This document shows positions 29,566-39,090 of a stretch of 64,000 nucleotides of DNA, one piece after another; position 1 is the first letter of the stretch; each line of letters starts with the position of its first letter. A model generated the notes under the pieces. That model was not told the origin of the DNA, did not search any database, and saw only the letters and a program-made list of their open reading frames with translations. The position numbers and the translations under genes are program-made. Location: assembly GCA_964035575.1 (NCBI GenBank), contig OZ037868.1, positions 1,240,001 to 1,304,000 of the forward strand. Reading direction: 5' to 3'. The DNA is from Rhynchopus sp. YZ270_cl-10 (Eukaryota > Euglenozoa > Diplonemea > Diplonemida > Diplonemidae).

Positions 29566-30508
29566 GGCGGCGTCCTACGGCTGCCCCACCTAATAGTCCT
29601 CAAACTAAGAGGAACAAGCAGGGTTGGCAGTTTGAAGCACTTTCTTGTTTTTCCTGCTAAAATGCACTTTTTTACCTTATAATTCGCACACTTTTTTCCT
29701 TTGCCAGATTTTCCTGAGACGGTGCAGTGGAGGGCTTTGTGACGGCACTAGCCACTCGCGTCTAAAACTCTTTCTAGTCATCACGGCGTTGGTGTGTAAC
29801 ACTTGCGCCCATCCCATTGCCACAAGGCTCGTTATTGATTTTTGACACTTCGTTTTAATTTTCAGATGTGTGCGCACGAGAGTCACACACATCTTCTAAG
29901 GTTTTTTGATTAGTAAACATTTTTTTTGTTCGGCGACTGGGGTGTCTCATCTGCTCCAAATGCGCAGGAGGGGGAGAAGAAGGAGAACTGATTTACTCCC
30001 TTGTAGACCGTGGTGGGAGCCAGGAGAAAGCCCCATTTTGTGAATTTTGATCTAGCTTGGAGTCAACTTAGAGATCCCCTCACGTCCACCCCACATTAAA
30101 GTTCGCACATCGCTTTAGTTAAGCATCTAAAAAGCTAAAAAAAAAAAAACACAAAATAGCAAAGACAAAGAGTACAAAACATAAACAAAACCATCTACAA
30201 ACCCCCACCCCTAGAGAGAATAGCCCGCACCCCGGACCCTCGGACCCGCACCCCCCAAGCCTTATTCCCATGCCTCCCCCTCCCCCTCCCCCTCCCCACC
30301 CAACAACACAACAAACAGTAATGTGGGGGACTCAGGGCAAACTGCTCATTCTCTGCCTCTGAGAGAAAAAAAGGGGGGAGGGTGAGATCCCTTTCCCCGT
30401 ACACACATACACATCCCCCTCCCCTCCGCCCCCCCCCCACCCCCCCCTCCCTCTTCCCCCCCCTCACCTGAGGGCTATCTAGGTGGGATTTGCTCCCACC
30501 AAAATATT
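29566..30508. other. Spacer, C/T-rich towards the next gene
   Basis: No gene. It contains a 9-bp-stem hairpin at 29864-29894, an A-run and long C-rich low-complexity tracts (30260-30470). Confidence 0.6.
29864..29894 (+). other. Recurring intergenic hairpin (9-bp stem)
   Basis: AGATGTGTG (29864-29872) pairs exactly with CACACATCT (29886-29894) around a 13-nt CGCACGAGAGTCA loop, about 300 nt after the second LRR gene. Confidence 0.55.
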
Positions 30509-30536
30509 TTTTATCTCGTTCTCTCTCTTCGTGCAG
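30509..30536 (+). promoter_or_regulatory. Splice-acceptor-like site before the two-exon gene
   Basis: Tract TCTCGTTCTCTCTCTTCGTG then CAG, AG at 30535-30536, with a 7-nt leader TAAAAAA before the ATG. Confidence 0.6.
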
Positions 30537-30543
30537 TAAAAAA

Positions 30544-31933
30544 ATGGATGAAGGGTGCGGGGATGCCGCTGTTCCCTTATTAGGGGCGGAGTCGCCAAGC
30601 AGCTTCCGCTCCGCAGAGTCAAGCTCCTCCCCTTCCCCTGCACCATCACCTTCTCCTCGCACGGGCACGGCACCTCCGATCCATCGATCTAAGATCTATT
30701 CGATGCCTCTTCTTGGTTTATGGTGCGACGAATGTGAATGCCCAGCGCATGGACTGCCACGCCCTATGGTTGAAGCTGTCAAGCAAGAGGCGCACCTCAT
30801 CAAATCACTGCACACTGTGGTGAAGACGCTGAAGCTAGGGCGGATAGAATGGAACCGTCTGTGGTGTTCGGAGTGCAACCAGCCTGCGCATGGTCTCCCG
30901 ATGAGGCTGCGTGGGGAGCTGGAGGCACGGTGCGCAGAGATCATACAGAGGACAGACAGGGCGGAGTCGGTGTCGTCTAATGCGCCTGTCCCGGAGAAGA
31001 AGGTGGTAGACAACGTAGTCGATGGGGAAGTGGCTGAGGTGCTCGAGGCTACGCTGGCAGTGGAAGAGGACGGGGATGATGTGTTCCGCCCGTCGCTGAA
31101 CCCAGAGCGTCCGGTGTCGGGGTGGCGTTTGTCGCTTCCACAACCGCTTCTGCCTGGGAGTGGGGTGAATGGGGTAAACGCTTTAAATGGTGGAAATGCT
31201 TCAAATGGTGGAGCTTTGAATGGGGTAAATGGAGTAAATCTTTCGAATCCAACAGCAAATCCTAAAGAGAAGAAGCATGCAGACCCGCAGGTGGTCAATA
31301 CCTTCCGTATGCCGCTTATTGTGCCGTTGGGTGTGCAGGGTGGTGGTGGTAGTCCGATGTCTCCCATAGGTGTGGGCGCCGCATCACCAATGCGCATGGC
31401 CTCGCCTGTGTCCACACCTTCAGGAGCAGCAGCGAAACCCTTCCCCCCCTTCGCAATCCCTCCCACCCGCGGTACCAAGGGCACCAGACCGCCCACCTTC
31501 GCCACACCTCTCGACATGAAGGCGATACAAGACCAGAACGAGCTGCTCCCCTCCCCGAAGCGGCATCAGTTTGAGGTATGTTTCAGGCCCCCCCGCACCA
31601 CCACAACTCCACACCGCACAGACGCTGACTGCCAGCCCTGACTCAAAGGGCGTTGCTTCGCCTTCTATCTTCTCGCCCTTGCAGACGCCTACACCTCAGC
31701 GGAGGAAGTACGAGCTTGAGGCTCATCGCTTCATGCGTGCAGATAAGAGCGTGGAGTCGCCCCTTCTCGGCCGTCCGCTGAACCCACCCCCGGCGAGACT
31801 GTGGCAACCCTCGGAAGGCCCGGTCCCGACGCGGCACAATACATACGTACAGCCCTCCTTCTCACCCAGCCCGCTGCGGAAAAGCTCCCCAGAGAATTCG
31901 CCTAAGAAGAAAAGACGTCCTCTGAACCTCTGA
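30544..31933 (+). CDS. Two-exon gene with duplicated WCxEC/PAHGLP motif; family not recognised
   Basis: Exon 1 is 30544-31575 (344 codons); exon 2 is 31685-31933 (82 codons plus stop). The intron starts GTATGT and ends CCCTTGCAG, 109 nt, phase 0, and joins KRHQFE to TPTPQRRKYELE, giving 426 residues. Without splicing the frame stops at 31641. Residues 1-50 are Ser/Pro-rich. Two copies of a short motif follow: LWCDECECPAHGLPRPM (about 60-76) and LWCSECNQPAHGLPMRL (about 103-119). Each has C-x2-C plus His, so together they could bind zinc. The middle has an Asn/Gly repeat (NGVNALNGGNASNGG, about 203-223). The rest is Pro/Ser-rich with several SP or TP sites (SPMSPIG, TPTPQRR), as in phosphorylated disordered proteins. 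It ends in a basic NSPKKKRRPLNL, a likely nuclear localisation signal. Nuclear regulator is a guess. Confidence 0.72.
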
Positions 31934-32745
31934 TTTGTCTGTTTTGTTGTCTGTTTTTTGTAATCATCTAATCGTGGGGGGGGGTTAAAGGGAGTCAAAT
32001 GAGTACGAAAAAAAATAGCGAGTAAAACGACGTTTACTCCTGACACTCTCTAGCAAACCCTGCCCTAAAAAAATTCTCGGATCCGATGCACTGTATGCCT
32101 AGGTGGGGGGGGTTGGGGGGGAATGGGACAGTGCCGGTCAGCGAGTCCGCAAAACTGTAAAGCTGGTTTGTGGATTTTGACCAGGTCAATTCTTTGTGGG
32201 GGAAAAAAAAAACCCCTAAATGCCGTGTGAGTTCAGACCGTGATGGATGAGGCCAGGGTCACAAAGGAACGGAAAATAAAATTAGACGTTTGCATAAAAA
32301 AGTGAACAAAAAAGCCTACCTTGCGGTCTATGTATATTTGTGCTATTGTATTGCTCACTGCTCTGTTTACTGTTTTTTTTTGAGGGTGTGTGTCTGTGAG
32401 GCACATCCGTCTTACCCATATTGGGTGCAGTTGCGCCCGATGAGTCTCTTCTCTTTATGAAGATTGTTGTTGTTTTTTTTTTGTTATTTTTGTTTTGTTT
32501 AGTAGTCTGTATTCTGTCAGTGTTGTTCACAAAATAGTTTTTGGTTTTTATCCCCACGCTAGGATAACGGTAGTGTAATGTGTGCGCGATGAGGCACGTT
32601 CATCATAAGTTATCTTTGTTTCCGCTTTCTCCTGAAAGTATACGAATTTAATTTTTTTAAATGGCATCGTACGAAAAGCAGAGAGAAAATCGAAAAAGCG
32701 TGCAAAAAAATATAGTGGAATTTTCTTTTGGGGTTTTCTCTTTAA
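31934..32745. other. T-rich spacer before the foldback element
   Basis: No gene. Two GAGGCACRT-type motif relatives of the intergenic hairpin lie near 32385-32415 and 32579-32610. Confidence 0.6.
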
Positions 32746-32874
32746 TACCCATTTTCCTAGTACCCATTTTCGTTAATACCCATTTTCAAAAGCGGGTACT
32801 AACGAAAATAAAAAGTGGGTATTAAAGAAAAGAAAAAATGGGTATTATCGAAAATATTTTGGGTACCTGGGTAC

Positions 32875-33354
32875 TGGGTACTGGGTACTGGGTACTGGGT
32901 ACTGGGTACTGGGTACTGGGTACTGGGTACTGGGTACTGGGTACTGGGTACTGGGTACTGGGTACTGGGTACTGGGTACTGGGTACTGGGTACTGGGTAC
33001 TGGGTACTGGGTACTGGGTACTGGGTACTGGGTACTGGGTACTGGGTACTGGGTACTGGGTACTGGGTACTGGGTACTGGGTACTGGGTACTGGGTACTG
33101 GGTACTGGGTACTGGGTACTGGGTACTGGGTACTGGGTACTGGGTACTGGGTACTGGGTACTGGGTACTGGGTACTGGGTACTGGGTACTGGGTACTGGG
33201 TACTGGGTACTGGGTACTGGGTACTGGGTACTGGGTACTGGGTACTGGGTACTGGGTACTGGGTACTGGGTACTGGGTACTGGGTACTGGGTACTGGGTA
33301 CTGGGTACTGGGTACTGGGTACTGGGTACTGGGTACTGGGTACTGGGTACTGAC
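32875..33354. repeat. (GGGTACT)n minisatellite, about 68 units
   Basis: A near-perfect 7-bp tandem array. Every frame on both strands is open (TGYWVLG or VPSTQYP repeats), giving spurious ORFs of about 200 residues. Five units of the same 7-mer occur at 61264-61301. Confidence 0.95.
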
Positions 33355-33987
33355 TGACCCAGGTACCCAGGTACACTAGGTACTGGGCACCCAGAGAAGG
33401 CACCTTGACAGCAGCGAAGGCGCAAGACAAGGTATGTAAATATGCTTACTGGTGAATATTCAACAACCTAGATACCCACCTTTTTACTCAAATGATTTCA
33501 ATGTTCACTTTCACTCCACCTCTCCTCTCACTCCCCATCGTCCCTCCTCGTCATTCTCTCATTTGCAGTTACTATGATGCAGAATATTTTACACCCTCAG
33601 GCCAACTTATTTTTTTAAGAAGTCACCTTCTTTAATTTACCCACCACTCACAACTTCACTTTTAAACAGGTATCGCGAGTGCAACATCGAGAACCAACTG
33701 CGCAGAACGAGCGAACATATTGGACATTTATATTGCGAACATATTGAACCTTCGCCGCTCTCCGACATTTGGGAACTCAAAATTCAAAGGGCGTTCACCG
33801 GCATCAATCTCGGGAGAATATCTACGGTGAAAAGGGGGTGGGAACACTTTGTTAGTCACTGCTATAGCCATTAACCCAGGGAGCATAGCTAGTGCAAGAA
33901 ATTTGACTTTGGCAACCTTCCGGAAAGTCTGTCCTCTTCGCGGAGGACTAGACACAAGAAAATATTGCGTTCCCCCAGAAAACCAGT

Positions 33988-34180
33988 GCACAATTCACAC
34001 TCCTTGTGGGTGGTCTTGTTGCCTTTTCGTCATAGTAATTTTGGCCCAGGCATGTTCTTGAAGCATGACAATTTAGTGTGTATGGGGCAGGGTGTTGTTT
34101 TGTTCTGAATTCTCTTTGTTATAACATCTAAGTCAATCGCGGGTGGTGGTTTGTGTAGCGTGAGGCACTCTTTTTAACAA
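33988..34180 (+). repeat. Dispersed repeat inside the foldback element
   Basis: About 190 bp from CAATTCACACTCCTTGTGGG to GGCACTCTTTTTAAC matches, inverted and with scattered substitutions, 60150-60335 in the composite insertion far downstream. Confidence 0.6.
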
Positions 34181-34433
34181 ACTTCCTGCAGTTGCTATGC
34201 ACTGTTATTTCTTCGGATTTATCATCATACAGCGTAACATAGTGGATTAGCCTGGTCGACACAACCTTTGATAGATATGGGATAACCAACCCCCTTCGAC
34301 CCCTCGTGGGTTCACTGAACAAGCCCTCGTGGTAGTTAAACGCGATTGACATTTACATTCCTAGAGATGAAAGAACAAGATAACACTTCTGTACCCGCGC
34401 ATCAAAATTGTGGAAAACTTTGCACTCCAAACA

Positions 34434-35126
34434 CCGGGAGCAGGTTCTCCGCCTGCCAGGACATCTCTGGGTGTGTCGCAACGTCGTAGAAGTAGTGCTG
34501 GCCCATGCCGTAGAAGCACGACCCACCGAACCACCCCTGCTGCTCTGCGGCAGGACGTGTCAGAGGCAGCGACACGTTCGCACCACGTCTGTTCACCACA
34601 AGCATGTCTCCAAGGGTCGACCCGCCTGCCGATGTGCAGGGGTCCACTCGGAAGGAGACGTGGATCCTGTAGTGCTCGTTTGCCACCTGTGTGAAGTATC
34701 CTGCATCAATCATCTTGGACGGCGGGGCAGCACCGTACACGTCAACACTCACACCAGCAACCTTGCCCGCAGGTGTGAAGTACACAACAAAGGGGCTGTG
34801 GCGGTCCTCTGTCATGTTCCCGTATGCAATGCCGTAGTCAGGGTCGCAGGTGCTGCCGTTGATCTGTCCCCACCCACCCTTCGCAATGTCGGCACTGTCC
34901 ATGGGCAGGTCCACGTAGCGTGTGTACGTTCTGAAGAGCTTGTCGCCCAGGTCAACTGCAGTCACAGTGCTGACTGCAGCCATCAGGAGTGCCAAGGTGC
35001 GGAACATTGTTGGTGCTGTTGTGATGATGTCTGTGTTTTGTTGTGTGGGGTGTGGAGGAGAAATGGTGCATCATCACCACAGCACGAAGCACGGTAAAAG
35101 CAACACATGGTGTTTCTGCTCTTGCG
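34434..35126 (-). pseudogene. Truncated inverted copy of the 276-residue secreted-protein gene
   Basis: Read on the minus strand it begins at the ATG 35007-35005 and gives residues 1-196 identical to the array protein (through AENLLPV), then diverges into nine unrelated residues and stops at 34402. The match includes about 118 bp of upstream flank, up to CGCAAGAG, most like array copy 2. It ends abruptly at both sides inside the foldback element. The C-terminal 80 residues with most cysteines are missing. No acceptor or regulatory sequence beyond the copied flank is present, so expression is doubtful. Confidence 0.85.
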
Positions 35127-35130
35127 GGTA

Positions 35131-35257
35131 CCTGGACCTGGACCTGGACCTGGACCTGGGTATCTGGGTATCTGGGTATCTGGGTATCTGGGTATCTGGG
35201 TATCTGGGTATCTGGGTATCTGGGTATCTGGGTATCTGGGTATCTGGGTATCTGGGT
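35131..35257. repeat. ACCTGG and TATCTGGG tandem arrays
   Basis: Five or so units of a 6-bp repeat (35131-35158) pass into about twelve units of an 8-bp repeat, variants of the GGGTACT array theme at the other end of the element. Confidence 0.9.
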
Positions 35258-35464
35258 ACCTGGGATATTTTGGGTACCCAGTACCCAGGTACCCAAAATA
35301 TTTTCGATAATACCCATTTTTTCTTTTCTTTAATACCCACTTTTTATTTTCGTTAGTACCCACTTTTGAAAAATGGGTATTAACGAAAATGGGTACTAGG
35401 AAAATGGGTACCACCGGATTTAACCCTTTTCTTTTTTGGTCCACCCCCGGTGCACCAATCCAAG

Positions 35465-35503
35465 GTGGCACTGTTCACGAGAGGGATTTTGTATTTTCAA
35501 GTC
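35465..35503 (+). repeat. Shared intergenic motif, copy 2
   Basis: GTGGCACTGTTCACGAGAGG, then GATTTTGTATTTTCAAGTC; compare 8435, 36745 and 38426. Confidence 0.5.
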
Positions 35504-35687
35504 AATTTTTTTATTCCTTTTTTCTAGCCAACTTTCAAACCCCAGCGTGTTCCCCCCCCCCCCCCGCACGATAACGATAGTGGTAAAGATATGTGTCTGT
35601 GTGCAGGAGAGGCACGTTCATCTTTCAATTTTTGTTTTTTTTTTTTTTTGTTTTTTTTTGTTTTTGTTGGTGTCTCCTTTTGCTAAG

Positions 35688-35730
35688 TCAGTGCCTTGCG
35701 TCCCAGAGGCGTTTGCACTATCAACTTCAC
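35688..35730 (+). mobile_element. 43-bp LINE 3'-tail insertion flanked by a 9-bp target duplication
   Basis: The 43 bp match the 3' end of the LINE at 49.5-52.9 kb with one or two differences (CGTCCCAGAGGCGTTTGCAC, then TATCAACTTCAC). TTTGCTAAG lies directly before (35679-35687) and directly after (35731-35739). This is the pattern of an extreme 5'-truncated target-primed insertion. Confidence 0.75.
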
Positions 35731-36744
35731 TTTGCTAAGCACACCCTTTTGGGCCACAGTATTTATTTTTTTTTTTTGTCACAAACGGCGTGTTGGTTGT
35801 TTTGTTCAGGTTGCTCAACATGAGATACCACATATTCCTCCAGATGCGCACTTCCAGGGAAAAGGCTCTTTCCTTTACATTGCTCAAACCTTTCCATATT
35901 TTCACAGAGTAAGCTGCTGTTTTTTTGTTTTGTTTTTTAAATACCTACAAAGCGTGGCTTCAAGGAGAAATAGTTCCTCCGATACGGTCGCCAATCACTT
36001 CAAGTTGATTGTTCAAATAGTAATTGAGCAACCAACGAAAAAAAAAAAAAAACCTTTTTTCCTTTGACTCACCCCATCATAGTTACTTTTTTTCTTCTTT
36101 TTTTCTCGCGCGCTAATCATTACGAATGGTGACAAAGCCATAGCTTTATGCATGAAAAGAACAATTGCTTTTTTTTTCCTTTTCTTTTCGCACTTTTGCA
36201 ACAAACGAAAACCATTGGATGTATCTTGTACATAACGTCCTTTGCACTTTCTCTTTAGAAAATATACGAAAATACACTTTTTTTTTTTCTTTTTCTTTTA
36301 CACTGCGAACGCTGGTGGCACATGCAATTTTGGCCGAGACCCCAGCGTGGTCAGACCAAGGGTCACCACGCCATATCACACTCATTGGGGATGAAGTGTG
36401 CTGTTTTCCCTCCCTTCTCAGGCACCTAATGCACCACTGTTGCATCTCCTTTTGTCTGTGGAAATCTGTGGCATCTTTTTCAATACCTTTTGCCTTTCCT
36501 AATGTACGAGAGACCAATGTTGTGCCACCTGAAATACAAAAAAACGGTGATATCACGAACCCCGAACAGCTGTCTTTCCGACAGAACAGACTGGCAAAGT
36601 TTCAAACCCAGCTGTTCCCCGATAATGATGGCGAAAAAAAATGTGTTGTGCACGAGAAGATGCGTGGCAGGATGCATGCTTACAATTTTTTTTTGAAATG
36701 TATGTAGAACGGAGTTGGGTGGTACAGCCGGTCATTGTACCAAG

Positions 36745-36780
36745 GTACACTGTTCACGAGAGGGCTTTGTATTTCAACTC
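36745..36780 (+). repeat. Shared intergenic motif, copy 3
   Basis: GTACACTGTTCACGAGAGGG, then CTTTGTATTTCAACTC, preceded by TTGTACCAAG as in copy 4. Confidence 0.55.
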
Positions 36781-37172
36781 TACTTTATTTTTTTGTGTAA
36801 GGTGGCCAAGCACTGCGGGGCTGTGTATCTTAGCAACTTTCCCTTCTTATTTGAGATGTGAGCAGCGAGTGGGGCACATTTTTTTTTTTTTCCTTCAAAA
36901 AAATTCATTTTTTTTTTCTCGTATTATTTTACACTGTGGCCCCTGACGGCATTGGCCGAGACACCCTCGTCGTCCTCCCCATCCCCATCCCCATCCCTCC
37001 CTCAGTTCCCATCAGTCTTGTTCAGGAAGCACGAATGTTGCGTGCTTGTACAAAAAAGAGGGGGTGGTGTCAAACTTCCGTAACAGACCACATCACGTTC
37101 ACATGAGGAAGTTTTTGTTAATATTTCTCGCTTGTTGTTGACTCTGCCAGACAAAACATCATATCTCAGAGA

Positions 37173-37885
37173 TCACTCCGAGTCACGCAGCATATGCACT
37201 TGTTGTGCTCTTTCCACCGGGACTGCTGCGGGAGTCCGGGGAGCGAACAACACACGCTGTACCGGGTCCTCGCAAACACCATAGTTGCAGGTGTCCATCG
37301 GGTCTGAGACACACTCTGTTGCATCCACAGTGCTATGCAGCAATTCCGTCAGGACTGCGGCCTTCCCTGTCTCATCGTCACTGCGAATCGCACACTGCAC
37401 AGCACTACGCATGCCGCTGCGGACCAAGGCACACAAGGAAGACACAACGTGCGGCGTTGCCCTCTGCTGCAAACCCGCAAACCCGCAAATCTGACACAGG
37501 TGGTTCCGCAGGTCGCCATCACAGGCTCGATCTCACTGCTGATAGTCCGCTGTAGAGAACTCACCGAACGCGCTGCCCACTGCTCTGCCTCCTGCTGGAG
37601 CTGCTCATCCGACACAGGCCTGTTCAGGCTCTGGATTGCCGAAAGCTGTAGGCCTTCAACAGTGCTGCACCTACAGACCGACGAAGCTCCCCCGCTTCAC
37701 AGCAAGTACCAGCGGATCCTCCCAGGATAACGGATCCCCTTCTGTGTCGTAGAGGATGGCGTCGTCCAAGAGGCTGAAGCTCTTCTCCTTGTCCGTGTCC
37801 TTCACCACAAAGCGAGTGACAACCACGTTCTCCTCAGGGGTGTACGCCATCACCACAATCACCACCGGGTGGTTTGAACACAACG
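37173..37885 (-). pseudogene. Broken minus-strand gene of unknown family
   Basis: Read on the minus strand, three successive frames look like protein. From Met at 37850: AYTPEENVVVTRFVVKDTDK, then SFSLLDDAILYDTEGDPLSW. Next, from about 37665: QSLNRPVSDEQLQQEAEQWA. Last, from about 37460 to 37173: VVSSLCALVRSGMRSAVQCA, then TDCNYGV-like cysteine spacing (DPMDTCNYGVCEDPVQRVLF). GC-rich codon use matches host genes. Stops separate the frames and no convincing GT-AG introns join them, so I read this as a decayed host gene or a gene fragment, although short introns are possible. It is the only minus-strand coding-like stretch outside mobile elements. Confidence 0.35.
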
Positions 37886-37999
37886 CGCATTAATTTTCCG
37901 TTTTATTTCACAATGTTTTTTTTTGACCATGGTGTTCCCCTCGTTTCATTCCCCATTATGATGTCAACACAGAGGGTGAGAAGACACAACACAGTAACA

Positions 38000-38257
38000 A
38001 TGCACGCTGCACGGCAGCGGAAGCTGACAAAGGAGGATGTGAACCACGTGGTGCGTATGGGTGGGATTCTTCTGGTGGGGCACGTGCTGCTGCTTGCAGT
38101 GTACCATTCGGGGTACGTAAGCATCCTCCCCATCCTGCTGCTGTGGGCGTTCATGATCCGACGTTGTTGGGCCTCCGTCGAGCGAGAGGCCGACCTAATC
38201 TTTGCGGTCACAGACAAAAAGCAAAAGCAAAACCCTCCCCAGAAGGCCGACTCTTGA
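38000..38257 (+). CDS. Small protein with two predicted membrane helices
   Basis: An 85-residue product from the ATG in the leader AAGACACAACACAGTAACA, which resembles other leaders here; an AG at 37973-37974 after TTCATTCCCCATTATGATGT could be its acceptor. Upstream in-frame ATGs (37913, 37962) lie in T-rich sequence and are less likely. Basic N-terminus (HAARQRKLTKEDVNHVV), hydrophobic residues about 22-38 (GGILLVGHVLLLAVY), a short SGY turn, hydrophobic 43-55 (SILPILLLWAFMI), then RRCWASVEREADLIFAV and a Lys/Gln tail. A two-helix membrane hairpin with both ends cytosolic or matrix-facing is inferred from the positive residues. Family not recognised; mitochondrial or ER small membrane proteins look like this. 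Confidence 0.5.
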   Translation: MHAARQRKLTKEDVNHVVRMGGILLVGHVLLLAVYHSGYVSILPILLLWAFMIRRCWASVEREADLIFAVTDKKQKQNPPQKADS

Positions 38258-38425
38258 AAACGTAGATTCCTGTTTGTCAAGGGGGTGGAGTTTCACAGCC
38301 GTACAGATCTTTTGGGGCGCTTGTTGGTCTGCAGCACCTTGGGACTAAGAAGCACAGATTGAGTCTCCCAAACTGTAGCACAGCAGGTAGTATTCATATA
38401 TAAACCCATCGGGCATTGTACCAAA

Positions 38426-38462
38426 GTACACTGTCATGAGAGCGCTTTTGTATTCCTAGTCA
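38426..38462 (+). repeat. Shared intergenic motif, copy 4
   Basis: GTACACTGTCATGAGAGCGC, then TTTTGTATTCCTAGTC, preceded by ATTGTACCAAA. Confidence 0.5.
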
Positions 38463-38779
38463 AACTCGCGGGTTGCATTCGTGGCCCCCATACCTGCTTT
38501 TTTTGCATTGCGCTGGCGAAAGGCAGACTGCTGAGTAGTCCGCGTACGTATCCGCTCGAGGCGCGAAGTTTGAAAAGAACCCACCTCTTTGAGTGGCGTC
38601 GATTTAAAAAAAACTATTATAGTGGAGTTCATCCTCGGGTGTCTGCACTAATACAACCAAGTTTTCAACAAAACAAAAACAAAAACAATAGAGCCTAGCC
38701 GCCCCTGCCCCCAGCTTCTAGGGGCAACACACCCTACAAATAAACGCATTTTTTTTTTTGTCATAGAACATGGAAAACA

Positions 38780-39090
38780 AAAGATCTTAGTAAGGGGAAA
38801 TTTTTTTTGAGCGGGGTTTTGATATCTTCTTAGTTTTTTTTTTCCACTAAGATCTTAGTGGAAAAAAACACCAAAAAACTAAGATCTTAGTTTTTTTTTC
38901 TAAGATCGTAGTCACTTTATTTTTAAGATCTTAGTTTTGTTTTTAAGATCTTAGTTTTTTTAGGTGGAAACTAAGATCTTAACAAAAAAAAACTAAGATA
39001 TTCAACACAAAACACTAAGATCTTACTTAATTTTAAGAAAACACTAAGATCTTAAAAAAACGGTGTTTTTCGCTCATATCTTAATTAAGA
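38780..39090. repeat. Cluster of AAGATCTTAG palindromes
   Basis: About eight exact AAGATCTT words and several one-base variants, separated by A or T runs, in 310 bp. One is the 18-bp palindrome CCACTAAGATCTTAGTGG near 38851. Confidence 0.8.

Larger units (their letters stand above)
32746..35410. mobile_element. Foldback-like element with about 137-bp TIRs, internal minisatellites and a captured gene fragment
   Basis: The left end 32746-32882 (starting TACCCATTTTCCTAGTACCC) is repeated inverted at 35274-35410 with only one or two differences. Each arm contains smaller inverted words (AATACCC/GGGTATT). Just inside the left arm is a GGGTACT array; just inside the right arm are TATCTGGG and ACCTGG arrays. 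The middle holds a segment shared with 60.15-60.33 kb and a truncated inverted copy of the 276-residue secreted-protein gene. Long TIRs with internal tandem repeats are the hallmark of foldback elements. No transposase is present and no clean target duplication is seen. Confidence 0.72.
35411..37172. other. T-rich spacer with shared intergenic motifs
   Basis: No host gene. It contains a GTGGCACTGT...TTGTATTTTC motif (35465-35503), a hairpin-like motif (35586-35624), the 43-bp LINE-tail insertion (35688-35730) and a second shared motif (36745-36780). The forward ORF near 36165-36707 has no composition of a gene. Confidence 0.6.

Noticed and set aside
32746-33354. CRISPR-like array
   Set aside because: Repeats are contiguous 7-mers with no spacers, in a eukaryotic context.
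32799-33430. Four ORFs of 170-210 residues in the GGGTACT array
   Set aside because: Artefact of a 7-bp repeat lacking stop codons on both strands.
32746-35410. LTR or other virus-derived element
   Set aside because: The ends are inverted rather than direct repeats, and no gag, protease, integrase, capsid or envelope sequence was seen here or elsewhere in the window.
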